64,000 bases of DNA from Sympetrum striolatum (taxonomy: Eukaryota > Arthropoda > Insecta > Odonata > Libellulidae): NCBI GenBank assembly GCA_947579665.1, contig OX388345.1, forward strand, positions 59,387,454-59,451,453. Reading direction: 5' to 3'. The position numbers and the translations under genes were made by a program. Below are positions 10,161 to 22,651 of the stretch, piece by piece (the first letter of the stretch is position 1; every line of letters starts with the position of its first letter). The notes below the pieces were generated by a model. That model worked only from the letters and a program-made list of their open reading frames with translations. It was not told the origin of the DNA and made no database searches.

Positions 10161-12299
10161 CATTCTCACATTGCATTCGGGAGTCTTTTTAGGAGATTTG
10201 GGTACGAGTCTATTCAGACGGTTTTCATGTTTGATAGTCTTCGGAGATTTTCCTTAACCTAGACTTAACGTGCAAATCGACTTGCTCACAAAATGTTCCC
10301 ATTAAGATGCAAAATTCCATGTGCAAAGTTTTACACCTTTCCTCATCCTCATTTATAATTTAACTAAGATCTTGCACTTTCACTCTAGTGAGTTGTCTGT
10401 GACCGCGACATATCAAGTAAAGCGACGGAACGTTTATACTTGGTATGTGAAAGAAGGGGAGGAAGAAAAGTATTTGAAGTTTATAGAACACTGTAACAAG
10501 TGAATAGTAATTTTATTGATTAGGAACTTTCCTTGTCAAATTTCAATTTCAACTACTCTAAAACGTTGAATAATAGCAATTCTTTCGATACTAAAGGAAA
10601 ACATCGCTGGGTTGTGTCGAAACATCGATAACGTTGCAGCGTCTGAAAAAGAACCGAAAGATTAAAAATTAAAATTGAATCCATCATTGATAACTCCCGT
10701 TGGCTAATTTCTGAACAATTTTTGTACATGAGCGGCATTCCATCAATTAATCTGCGCAAGGAATATGACCCACGTGCAAAGTTAGTTCCTGTAAGTTTTC
10801 GTGCATGAGCGATTTGCTCTATGCGAGCACTTATCTACCCAAGTTTTTCCAATGCAAAGAGAAATTAATTTGGCGATGATGAATTTGCCACCGAAGCGGC
10901 TCTTCACTCACTTTAATGGTCTCCGTAAATCAATTCGATCCTCCTTCAAAGATGGCGTAGCCTCTGTGATATACAGTGGAAAGAGAAAGTAAGCAGAAAG
11001 AGGTGTGGCCCAATGTAGGTATGAGAAGCATGTGGATTTTGCAAGGAAATGGCAGGTCTGTACAATCAGCCCCAAGGCTGGTTGATACCTTGTAAAGATC
11101 ATTCAACGAAAGCCTTTGAGAGGATGCTTACTAGGGTGTGAAGTAGTTCCTAGTAGCTCTCTATCCTGAACCAAAGATAAATGAAAAATATTTCATTCAG
11201 CGAGAAATGATTGTAGGAATCAGAAATCTTGAGGAATAGAGCACTATTATGGAAGCATAATCGCCTGTGAGAAATAATACTAGATGGAAAATGTGGCTTT
11301 GAAACGTCAATGTCTTTGAAGTTAGTTTTCTTATATTGCAATTTTTTAAATATCTACAATATTAAGCGAGTTTTCCTCTATTTATAGCTTCTGGCGATTG
11401 CATGATATTTTCTGATGATCTTTTCTGCCAAAGTTGTATTCCTTTGTAGCATCTGGCGGATCATTTGATTCAGATACCTATTTTTGGAATAACTTGACCA
11501 ATGTCTAATTTTTTAATGAAAGATATATTAAGTCTTTTAAATGCCATATTGAAATTGAATGGTAAAAATACAAAGGATATGACTTTGTTTGTCAATCATT
11601 GAACTTGATTTATAGTTTAGAATCAACTGGTTAGTAAAAAATACACAAAATTTGTGAGTTACAAATTCTGTGATCTTATTGTTTGTCTCGATTCACTCTA
11701 GTAACTACTTGCTAATGCTTAATTGATTCATCTTAACATGATTCACGTTTGTCTACATTTGTGTCATACGCTACGGTTGTGTTCATTACTAATTATATGT
11801 AGGTAAATCTTTGAGCTAGTGAAATTAATCTCTTAAATACAGCAGTTCGCAAATTATACTATATGTACAGGATAGGGAAAAGGTGCTTCCATTCAGCTTT
11901 ATCACACTCCCTCTTATTCATGGCTGAGGTATGATTGCTGCTGATGATCACTATTTATTGAATACACAAATAATAACAGGCGTCATAATAATTACATAAA
12001 TCGTCTGCTTATTTACTTTAAAGTTTGTATTCATAATAAAAGACAACGAAATCAGTCTAGATATTTAATTTGCTGCGTAATTTATCATTTTTGACTTCCT
12101 GAATAATAGCAGGAATGTTTGTAAGGTAAGTTTAATATAAATGTCACTGTGCGGTATTTACTTGGGCTTCTTACAATCATAGTCATATTTTGGATCAGTG
12201 AGGAAATATACGACAAAATAACTCACTCCTTATTTTCCCAGTAAGTCTCGTCAATTGTTTTGATAGTTGATGGAGGAGGGGATTTGTATCCTTCTAGTC
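10161..12299. other. Non-coding DNA, nothing recognised
   Basis: Several frames of 60-68 codons occur (10321-10503, 10553-10759, 10801-10992, 10908-11102, 11150-11341) without recognisable motifs. They overlap on both strands and are treated as chance. Confidence 0.45.
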
Positions 12300-12620
12300 T
12301 TTGAACTTCCAACTAAGAAGTGGTAATATCTTCTGCAATTTCTCGAGTTGTATAGCTTTAGACCTTTATCAGCTCCTGTGTCCTGTTCAGATAGTGTCTG
12401 GTCTTCCTCTTCCTTTCTTTACTATAACTGTTCCCTCCATAATATTAATAATAAATTCATGGTGTCTAAAAAGATGACCCAAAAATATTGTTTTCCTGTT
12501 TCCTATTGTTCTTAAGAGATTTCTCTTCCCATTTGTTCCGGTTAAAAATTCCTCATTTCTTATTCTCGAACCCAAATTAACTTCATCATTCTTCTTTACA
12601 GACTTAATGTTACATAAAAA
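12300..12620 (-). pseudogene. LINE reverse-transcriptase polyprotein, C-terminal remnant
   Basis: An uninterrupted minus-strand frame (12575-12387, open a little further upstream to about 12615) encodes a peptide with the hallmarks of the segment downstream of the RT domain in insect non-LTR retrotransposons: RIRNEEFL (residues 4-11), RNLLRTI (18-24), FLGHLFRH (31-38), NIMEGTV (44-50) and KKGRGRP (53-59). A stop follows at RPDTI. About 35 bases further on, in another frame, SYTTREIAED continues in the style of the family's 'SY..L..IA.DR' segment, so the copy is frameshifted as well as truncated at both ends. The family is known to act in target-primed reverse transcription; this copy cannot be active. 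The LINE clade cannot be fixed from so little. Confidence 0.75.
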
Positions 12621-15560
12621 CTATCGGAAAGGGTAATCCTTGGAGCTGATGATTGCATTAGCTTTGGGTAGGATAAAGTATTGTAAATAGTAGCTCTTCA
12701 GCTGTTATCATTACACTTTTTAAGTAACTTTTAACGCGAGCACCAGAGATTATATTTCGAAGCTACACGTTTTGCTGAAATAATGACTTGTGAGGATAGA
12801 AAGATTAAACTATGGAAGGAATCTGAAAATAGTGAGGAAATAGATGAGTGATGCTCGGGAATGAATGTGGCATAAGTCTCGAGGTAGTGACTCATTTCGT
12901 TTGTAGCGAATCGTATGACTTGAACGTAATAAGGGTGAGCAGGTGCCTGAGGTTATCTTGTACGACAAACGATGCTGTCTGGCCCTTTGCTTCCGACAGA
13001 GATAGATGTGCATGCCGGGGAGGCGGGTGGCGATGTAGTGCGAATGTCTAATGGAGCCATGCATGACTCGAATAGCTAAGAATGGAACTTCTTTTCTCCC
13101 TCCCTCTTTCGAGAAGAAGAAAGGTAAGGCGGAGAATGAGGAAGAGGTTTATCCTTCTTCTGACGGGGGAAAGTCGATCTTGCCGGGTGCGTGGTCGGGG
13201 AAAAAGAGGAAAGTGATGAATTAGAGGATGAAAATTGTTATTGGATTGTCGGACGATTTATCATCGTTGGTTGTCTGGATTGATTACCGGATCATATCCA
13301 TAAGTGTGCGCCCGGAGATGATCGGTCGATCGAATTCGGCTGTGATGAGGCATCTTCGCATGCGTTAGGACGGGAATTGACGGAAGCTATTGCTGTTGAT
13401 TCATCTCAGACCGTGGAACTTAGGTTTTAGCTGATTGAAACAATCGTGGGTCGTAAACGGAAGCCTCAATGCTCGTAATCATTCTTCATAGGGAACGTTT
13501 TCTTTTCCAGAAAATATAAATCAAGACCGAATAGATGCATCAATTTACTCTTCTGTTATTTAAAAAGGCGAGCTGTTGTCATTTCCTATTGCAATTAAAA
13601 GATTTTCAATTTTATAATTAATTAATTTTTCTTTCTAAGGCTGAACTTGCTTTAGTATTTTATCGCTTGGTTTAGGAATAAAAGTTCCAATCGAAAATTA
13701 CTTCTTGTGACTTTATTTCATATTAAAGTTTGATTTCCGTAGCTATGTTTGTGCCATAATTACCCAGAAATGTACTTGCTCAAAATTTCTCTAATTCCTT
13801 GTATCCATCTTTTGATGAAAATTCCTTCAGTTTAACGAAGTCCAAAGATTTTTTGTTTTCAGAATTGAGTTTTCAGGGTGATGAATAATACATGTAGATT
13901 AAGGCATGCTTATAATATTAATGATGAATTTGTAAAAAGTCTAACTTTATCTTAAATTACTGCATTATGCATCATTACTTTTGCATTTCTGTTACCTCCA
14001 TTTCGTAGGTATATGTTTTAAATTGATTAACCGTAGCTATATTCTTTCATAAGAACATTTAGGTTAAATTTACGCTATTTTTAGAAGTCCATGTTTTCTA
14101 TTTATTTTAGCTTCTTTGTATTTTCATTATAAATTCTGTTTTTTAGTACCACTAAGGATTTATTTTCTGAGAATATTGTCGTTGCCCACGGATTGATTAC
14201 GCAACATCTTGATTTTTATTTCATTTTAATAGTCATTGGAATAATTTTGTGGGTGCAATGAGAAATTAGGCTTCAGAATGTTAAACATTATTCGGGAAAT
14301 ATATAACGCGTACTCTGTTTAATACGATCTCCGTATTTTATTCTCCTTATTCAGTTTTTATCTCTCGAAAGGAATACACTTTTTCAATTCGGTACGAAAG
14401 TATCGAATCCGTAATGAAAGTGATAAATCTATCAGTCTTGGAATCCGAGTTAAACGAGAATGAAAATGTACCTAATCTTGCATTAGTACGTTCGGAGTAA
14501 TTCATCATTCATTTCCCCCGCTCCTCGCTTCGGGGCGTGCTGGAGATATCTGCATGGCTTTATCTCGAGTCGTATAATCACGGAGTAACCTGACCTGAAT
14601 AATTGTTGACCCTCAGGCAGAGTCTTAAGTGCCGCTCTAGGTGCAGCCGCTCTTAACGTCACGTAGGTCAAGAGTTTTGCTAAAATTCTATTTATTTGGT
14701 AATTGGATTCTTCAAACGAGCGATCTCGCTCCTTACCTGGCGCTGAATGTTCATTTGGGAATGCATCGTTGACCCTGGCGTGATATCATTTTTTAAATTA
14801 ATCATCCCGGAATTGGAACCGATATTTCGTTATCGGTGAGAAAACGTATTTCTTCACGGAAGGGATTACTCGCATTATCATGGATCGAGCTTTCATTTGT
14901 CCTTTTGGTTTAATGATGATTTTTTTTGTGTTACAGGGAATCTAATTTTAAATCATCCTAAATTTATCGAATTTTAGGTCTTTGAAAAAATTAAAAATTG
15001 CCATTTAAATGTTTTCATTATAAAATAGTTTAGTTATAGTATCTAGATATCTGTAGTTATACATTTAATTAGTATTGTATTTTACTAGTTTTGTGTCTGA
15101 CGAGATATATTTCCACTTCAGTGAAATATCTGAAATTATTGTGAATGTTACATGTCCATTAATAAACTAAACTATATCTCTTTTAGTTCAAATTTAATAA
15201 TTGATGGTTATTTAATTACTTATTCATGTACAATTTTTTACGCAGTATAATTGTTTGATTATTGTTACTCAATAGTGTTAGTAGGTGTATTATTAACTAA
15301 TATTTTATGTTATTCATTGTATGCTTTTTGATTTAGTATTTGTTTCCCTCAAATTTGCAGATTTACTCATACTTTGAAGACAGTATGTAAGAAATTTAGG
15401 ATGGATTTAGTTATTATAATTTAGGATTTTGTTCCTTTCATGTAAACTCAGCATTTTTCTTTTGTCAATAATTAGTTCGTATAATATATAACAATATAAC
15501 TATAAAAAACTATGCATTAAATTATAAATACAACTGTTATAAAAATGAAATTGAGTAAGG
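12621..15560. other. Non-coding DNA with GC-richer islands (12840-13480, 14500-14900)
   Basis: The 12810-13064 region is open on both strands, without a recognisable product. 13085-13230 is purine-rich. 13500-14480 and 14930-15560 are very AT-rich and show nothing structured. Confidence 0.45.
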
Positions 15561-15567
15561 TAATTTT

Positions 15568-15658
15568 GCACGAGAAGACGTGCTCCCAGGAAATATCTCA
15601 AGGAAGGATAGACTTGAGATATGTTATAAAAATGTATGTTAAGGGACGAGTCCCTTAA
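15568..15658. repeat. Cluster of three short perfect hairpins
   Basis: Three separate stems lie within 91 bp. They are GCACG-AGAAGA-CGTGC (15568-15583), ATATCTCAAG-10 nt-CTTGAGATAT (15593-15622) and TTAAGGGAC-GA-GTCCCTTAA (15639-15658). An outer pair TATGTTAA / TTAACATA (15636-15643 and 15663-15670) could compete with the third. Unlike the fold-back elements elsewhere, the arms are short and unrelated to each other. The strand is undetermined. Function unknown. Confidence 0.6.
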
Positions 15659-15670
15659 GGAAATTTAACA

Positions 15671-18600
15671 TAATTTTGGCGCATTAGAGATTATAATTTG
15701 TAACTGTTAAATATCTTTAGAAATCGAGGAGGTTTTACTTAAAAAAATTGAATAAGAATATAAACCACTGATATATATCTCTAATCACTTGCTCCTGAAT
15801 ATTTTGAGTGCGTTTTTGGTGAAATTTAGCCTTAATTTATTTCTAAATTTAAATAATATCGTTTTTGATATTCACATTTGTCCAAATTGTATCTCTATTG
15901 ATTTTCATTTCATTTAATTCGACTTTCCGTTATTGATTTCAGCTGTTGTTCGATAACCAAAAACCTCTATCATGGTAAGGAAGGCCGTGACGCAAATGTA
16001 AAAAAATCGGAGAAGAAATTAGTCGACAGAGCGCTTACGTTAGGAATAATTTGTGAGGCATTATTAAACGCGAAGTGTTGAAATGCTCGTTGGAGTGGAG
16101 ATGCTCTCTGTGTGAATGGCCATGATCCATTTTCCTCGTGTAATATTCCGTGACGTTTCCTTGGAAACCGAGCATCACCTGGTGCCTCCGATTGAGCACC
16201 CATTCTTACTACTCTCATACGGAAGGCTAAATCTTTATTACGAGACTAATTTCCTAAACGATCTGAATTTTATTTACATGCATTGCGCCTTCACAGCTGA
16301 GATCTGATTTTATATTTAGCTAATGATGCTCAACTCTTTCTCTCTCTGTCTAAATTCTAACGAAAACAAGGTATTTTTGTGTACCTAACAGGTACTGTTT
16401 TCGCTTTGTATTTCTTAAATCCATTAGTTTCTTAACTTGGATGATATTTCATCCTAGACATTTCTGTAATAACAGACATAATCTGATCTATTCCTTTTGC
16501 ACGATGTTCCACAGATGATCTTATTTCAGCTCTCACACATAGGAATTTTATTTATCTACAAATATATCAATGAAAGGGAGGGAAGATAACATTAAAAATG
16601 CTTTGATTATCATTACGCCTGTATATAAACCTATAAGGTATTACGAGTTATTTTGGACACACCCTCAGATTAATTTTCTAATGTAACCTTATGTAAGAAC
16701 CATTAGTTCACAATCTTAACTGATGTGAACAGGATAGAATTTCAGTTAGAATATGGTAAATATTTAACTTAATATATTTCTTGTAAGCTATTGAATGAAT
16801 GGTGGAAGTAGCTATTTGCTTCATCATGATCACTTAAAAACATTCATAACTTCCTCTCTATGGAATTTGCATCAAACTTCTGTTTTCGTTGATATTTTTC
16901 CTTTTTCGAATTTGTACTGACATTTTCTGTGAAATTTGTTACCTATCTCAGATTTTTCAGCTCAGAAGTAACAAAGTAAGAAAAACACATTCTGTCATTT
17001 TCTCATATTATCGTCAGACTATTAATTTAATCTACAATCTGGTGTTAGTCAAGCACGCTCATGTTAGTTTCACGTTAGGTAATTTTCATCAATATTTGAA
17101 ATTTGAATCCTGGAAGAGTAGTAAATTAACTGATATAACAAGTATCTGTTGAAAAATGTTTTCTCCCAACATTTGGCCTGAGTTCGTTTTTCCTTTTAAT
17201 ATCCAAGTATATATAAGTTATGTAATATGTAAGTATGTATAAGTTTACAATTGAATGTATATTAAAATCTTCCATGCAATATACTAGTTTGGTCAACTGA
17301 CTACGGTAGTAGTAGCTACCATTTTTTAGAGGGCGGAACTAAGTAAAGCAATACAAAATTGATTTATTATCCTAAAACACATTAAACCATCATGCCCTTC
17401 ATGTAGAACGAACCAGACACTTGAGTTACATCCCCCAGTGAAATCGCTGGTTTAGTGCAGTTCTTAACGCGTAGTATATTCCTTATTTCTCAGACATCTT
17501 ACGAGAAAAGCGTTTACGGATGGCCTTAATTTTAAGTGCTTATAAAATAGATAACATTCTCAGAACACGTTTGAAATTTATGGATATAGCAAAGAGGCGA
17601 GAGCGTGCACCTTTTCGAGAAGGGTAAGTATGAGATTTTGTGAGTGCCGAGGATAGGTTATCTATGGCTGATGAAACTGTTCCGTCCGTTTAACGAGTGG
17701 CTCCGTCTACCGGTTGAAAAAGGAAACAAGGAAAAGAGAGGACGAAATGGAAGGCCAATCAACGGTCTACATTTTATGTACGGCTACAGACTACGAATAA
17801 GATCGGGGATTCTCCTAAGCATGGATAGGAATGACTTTTTTGAGAACGTCAGGGGAAGCCTAATGATAGCCTGCTCGGATCTTTCCATTAAATCGTTTTA
17901 TATTCGGGGGACGTCGCGGGAGTCTCTCTCGTTGAGTTCAGCGTTGAATCTATGGCTCCAACACTTATTTGGTCTTATCTTTAAAGTGATGGGGATTCTG
18001 TATAGGAATTACAGACGAAATCTTTAAATGCAATCAAATTTGAGAAGCACTTTATAGGAAATTTATGTCTTTGGAAAGTTTATTATTCGGTTATGAGTCT
18101 GAAATTGTCAAGTTTTGCTAATTTACATTTGAATCCTAGAGATTTACTGAGACGAGAGTTTCATGGGCGTAGAGATTTATTCTTGACTATCCTTCAGTGA
18201 AATGAGAAATGTACAGACAAATCTACTGAGAGGTCGAGATAATATTCGATTATTTACTCGTAATTATTGTAACTTGATTTCTCTTTTTCTGTTCTTCCAA
18301 GAGTAAGACATACGGGGCGCAAATAATTAATTAGATAATATTAATATAGATGACGGATTTATACTTTTTGATGCACCATTTCACATTAATTTTATGTGTA
18401 TGATAATCACTTCTCTCTCATTGCTTCGATATTCTGAATAAAATCTTTTTCGTAACGTAAAAATTATACGCCTAAAGGTTTTATCTACAAATTTACTACG
18501 AATTTTATAGTAGTGAAAAATAGCTCAATTTCTCGAAGTTAGAATAATTAATAATTCTCATGGAATGTGATTGAAAATAAAATTGAACTGCTTCAATGAT

Positions 18601-19484
18601 CAGTAGTGAGGAAGTTTATCGTTGAAGTATTTTTGTTACAATAAATTGTTTGGTGTGATTGAAAATATAAATTTGGCGTATCGAATGTTCTTTAAGTATT
18701 CCTTTTTCCTCTCCCTCTCAATTTGCTCCGTATCAATCTCTTAACGACCTCAGATCTACCTTAACGTGGTCCCCTCCCTCCTCTGACCTACCCTCTCTAT
18801 CCCTCGTTTGGAGATAACAAGCCTTCTTTCCCGAGTTTATCATTATACGCAGCGCTCCGTTCCCCTTAATTCCCGCTCCTGATTTCACCCTTCCTCTTGA
18901 TTTTCTCCTCGAGGGGATAACAAGACTGATTAAAGGAGTGTCTGCTCCTTTCCTCCAGGGTGCCCTCCATTGAGAACCCGAGGTTACGGAGAAGGGCAAA
19001 AAAGAATGATCGATTGAGAACTTGGTTTCAAGGAGTTAAGCGACGCGCTGGCCACATTTAGATCGCTTGTACTTGCTTACATCCCAAAGGTTATCGACCT
19101 CTCGCAATTCTTCGATCCTCGATGTTATTTTGAATTATAATCTCGAATATTATCTAGATAAAGATGAGTTACTACCGCAAAGGGATTTTCATCAGGATCG
19201 AGGCTTCCCATGTTGCCTATATAAGCAGATAAAATATGCTTTGATAACATCATTTGATATTGTTTTTATCATGTACATCGTTTAATACTCATGAAATCGA
19301 TATTCATATAAACAACTTTTGTAATTGCTTAGACGTTTCATCGGAACACCTTTATAGTTGTTTACACTGGGACAACATAGTGTTTATCTTAGAAAATAAA
19401 ACAGCGTCTGATTTTTAATTGCATAAAATAAAAGATAATTAATAAACGCTATATGCGAAGATGTTATTTCATAGAGCCATAATG
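15671..19484. other. AT-rich non-coding DNA; one unassigned frame
   Basis: The plus-strand frame at 17644-18027 (127 codons, GTG start) is among the longest in the window. It shows no domain, no signal peptide and no repeat, and I read it as chance. 18700-19030 is a GC-richer island, pyrimidine-rich on the plus strand at 18700-18830. Nothing else recognised. Confidence 0.45.
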
Positions 19485-19606
19485 AAATGAAGATAGAACA
19501 CTTTGTACACTTCCACAGATTGTATTATTATGGTGACATAATTCGCGAAACATGTCGCCATAATAGTAAAATCTGCAAAAGTGTACAAAGGGTTCTATCT
19601 TCATTT
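19485..19606. mobile_element. Near-perfect 122-bp fold-back element
   Basis: The two halves are complementary along almost their whole length. AAATGAAGATAGAAC / CTTTGTACACTT / CAGAT / TTATTATGG on the left are answered by CCATAATA / ATCTG / AAGTGTACAAAG / GTTCTATCTTCATTT on the right. The loop side carries GCGAAACATGTCGCC; read on the minus strand it is GGCGACATGTTTCGC, the GAC..GTTTCG core of the other fold-backs. The fold would also satisfy the outline of a long pre-miRNA-like hairpin, but the shared core favours a MITE. Confidence 0.75.
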
Positions 19607-22512
19607 CTTTAGATATTTTATAATGTTCGATCTAATTCAAAAGAGAAAAATGAGATTGGTAGGATTTAATATGTGTAACTTCTGTATAATTTCTCTCGTT
19701 AATTTATTTAAATATTAAAATGCTTTTTGAAACCAAGTATGCTCATAAATGCTTTGTTACATCAGTGTAATGTGTGGAGCTACGTTCGGGGGCTGATTGC
19801 TAGTTTAGACATCTTAATCTAGATAAAAGTTATTTCGTGTGTAGCATTTTGTATAATTCCATCAGATGCGTGTGCACACTTAATTATTGTGATAAACTGT
19901 GCTGCAGCTATCGCCAGTAAGATCAAACACCTCCAAAGGTAGCCTTTGAACAGGAAAAAATGTTATGGAACATTACATGTTTTACATAAACGTGATTATG
20001 TGAATCTCTTCAATACTAAAATCAGAAAAATATTTGTATTCACATTGTAGTCATTTACTACCAATTTTAGCAACAGCTTGTTTAAATTTTAGTCTTATAT
20101 CCAATTTGTACTGTTTTAATATAAGGAAGGGTTAACGAGTGTTAATTAGAAAGCAATGATTAATGTGGCTTGTATGATCATTCTACTTGTATATAAGATA
20201 TATTATTATATTCTGCGTTGAAGTCGAGTTTCTTCCGTTTTTAATTTCGTTCTTTTAAGTTTCATTAAACCTTAGCTGTTGCGATTGACGCTTCGATTCA
20301 TTTAATGGTATATTTTCAATTTTTCCCATCTGTTTCAACAACAGTTTCAGAAAACAGTTAAAATTTAGTCACAACTTCTAATGAAGCCTTCTAGTGTTCA
20401 CACATCCTAACCTATGTTATAAAGAGTAGAGAAAAGTGCATTATTCTTTCGTAAAATTCTCAGCATCATTTATTATTTGGGAAATCATTATGTTACACAG
20501 ATTATTCTCTAGCAGAATGTATAACTCTAAGTAATTTTAAACGCCCTTTTAGAAGCTGTTTATCTCATGTAACTTTAGTGATTTTTTATATTATTCATGC
20601 ATGTTGAAGCGTATAGATGATTGGAAATTTAGTACTCTAGAATCTCATAATCTCAACTTATGTATTCAACAAGTTAGATATGAAGAAGAGAGCGATGTTG
20701 TAATTTATCTCTTTTCGTCGTTATTTATCGAAGTGCTAATCTCCTTCGTCAGGGAAGAGATGTGTGACAGCTTTTAGCGGTCGATTGTCAATGTCATCTC
20801 CGATTGATGGAGGAAAACAAGTTTGCCTCCTCACCATCCTGCCAAATGTGAGAAGCAGACGTTCTGTTTTCATCGGCGACTCGGACAGATTTCCGTCGTA
20901 GCCGATGTTCTCGATGTGTTTATGCGAAACGTCCTTTTCCACGCTCTCCACTCTTTGTGTCTAATTTTGGTCTTCTTATCGAGCTATTTATGGAACACAT
21001 TGGTTTGTCTTCTCTCGAAATAGACGCTTTCTGTGTCTCCGTCACACCTTCTTATATGGAAGGGGAAAGTCATTCCAGCGAAGATAAGAAAGTTAAGCAA
21101 ATCCAAGGGTTTCTCTCTGTCAAGGACGGTGCTGACGTTGTTTAATGGCTGGTGGCTACAATGGTAACTAAGTTTGAATGTAATGGTAATTATTTAAGTT
21201 CTAAATAATGAATGATTACAAATAGAAGATTGAATGATTATATATCATTATTTCTCGGAAAAATTATTTCGAAGTGGGGCAGAATTATACTAATTTTTAC
21301 TTTGCACAATAGCAACATTAAGTGAAAAATATTACTGTGCTCTCGCATGCTAAAAAAATATGTCCAATATTTAGTAGCAAATCACATTCTCTTCAGGGTA
21401 GTTATCACGGGTCTAATCTATTGAACGAATTTCCTCAAATTATTTTGCTGGAAAACCCCGCTGGCCAAGAAAATTTGTTATGGTATAATTTCTCGCATTA
21501 ACCAAGTCCCAGGTCATTAGGTGAAATATTTTGAAAGTAAATAACCTCGTGAGAATTTTATAATTACATTCTCATCAAAGTTAATCCGTAGAAGTTGCTC
21601 ATTACCCACTCTCACTAAGATTCGTGGCATTTCCACGAAGTTTTGCACTGCCTAAAAGTTCTTTTATTTTATTGTAATCAGTAATTGACTGGAATCAATG
21701 TCATAGTGTTCTTACTCACTGGGAATTGTGCTACTTATTTAATGTTCCAGCGTCGAATTATACATGCTTTATAGTTGTTTGCGAAAATGAGTAATCTTCC
21801 TGTAATAGGTAACACCAGCCGACGTTAAAAGGCCTCAGAGTTAGCAGCATTAGAGTAATGAGCAGCGCGTTTGTGCAACGTATACTTGTTTTCAATCGTG
21901 CGAATTATTACCACAACTTTGCTCTTGAATCATATCTGAGAATATTTATTTTGCAGAGAAAACGATGCCGAATCCACTCCTTTGAAAAAATATTTTGAGA
22001 AATAAAAAAGTTACAGAATAATTTGCATTTTAGCTGAGGAATAAAAAGTTTGCTTAGCATCGAACTAAAAACATGAGGCTTACATCAAAAGTTGGTATAG
22101 GTTTATGTTTGACTGAAAATTTATCGGATATTTTTTTACATATGTGTAGCTAAGTTAGCCGTAACTCAGGCCTGGAAAATTCCAATCCTTCAGTTTAAAA
22201 TGGTAGAGAGCCAAACATGTGACTTGAAAATATGGGCTGAATAAAATCAATATTTGCGCCTTTGACTTTGAGGAAGAACAGAGTGAAAATAAAATCTCTG
22301 TGTATAATTTTCTTATCCAATGTTGAAATCCCTCGTGTGGGAATCTATTGAGTGGAGGAAATGTTAAACGGCTTAAGTCCTTGGAAAGTAATGAAATGAA
22401 TGGTGCCGTAAAAATTTCCCTTATTCCGGTGTGTTACGATTAGGAAAGATCTTTCAAAATTTACTGACAGATTAAATAGATACTACCAAGCGTTACTTGC
22501 TGGAATTTCATT
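19607..22512. other. AT-rich non-coding DNA, nothing recognised
   Basis: Overlapping frames on both strands at 20736-21145 have no motif I can name. 20740-21140 is somewhat GC-richer. No repeats recognised. Confidence 0.45.
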
Positions 22513-22651
22513 GTAAAAGCTATTAAAAACAAAGTCAATTAAATCAAACTCGTACAAATTCCGCAATGTGTATATTGTGTACAATATGTGTGCATGTTGT
22601 GGAATTTGTACAAGTTTTATTTCTCTGACTTTGTCGTGAAAAACTTTTTAC
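22513..22651. mobile_element. Fold-back element
   Basis: The outer arms GTAAAAGC..TTAAAAAC / AAAGTCA are mirrored by TGACTTT / GTGAAAAACTTTTTAC. The inner arms AAACTCGTACAAATTCCGCAA and TTGTGGAATTTGTACAAGTTT (ending at 22618) pair with two mismatches. The loop is rich in TGTGTA/TACAAT. The total hairpin is about 139 bp with a few bulges. Class unknown; the GTTTCG core is not present. Confidence 0.65.

Noticed and set aside
17644..18027. 127-codon plus-strand frame
   Set aside because: It starts with GTG, has no domain, signal peptide or repeat that I recognise, and is in the length range expected by chance in 64 kb of double-stranded sequence. A codon-bias test or cross-species comparison could reverse this.
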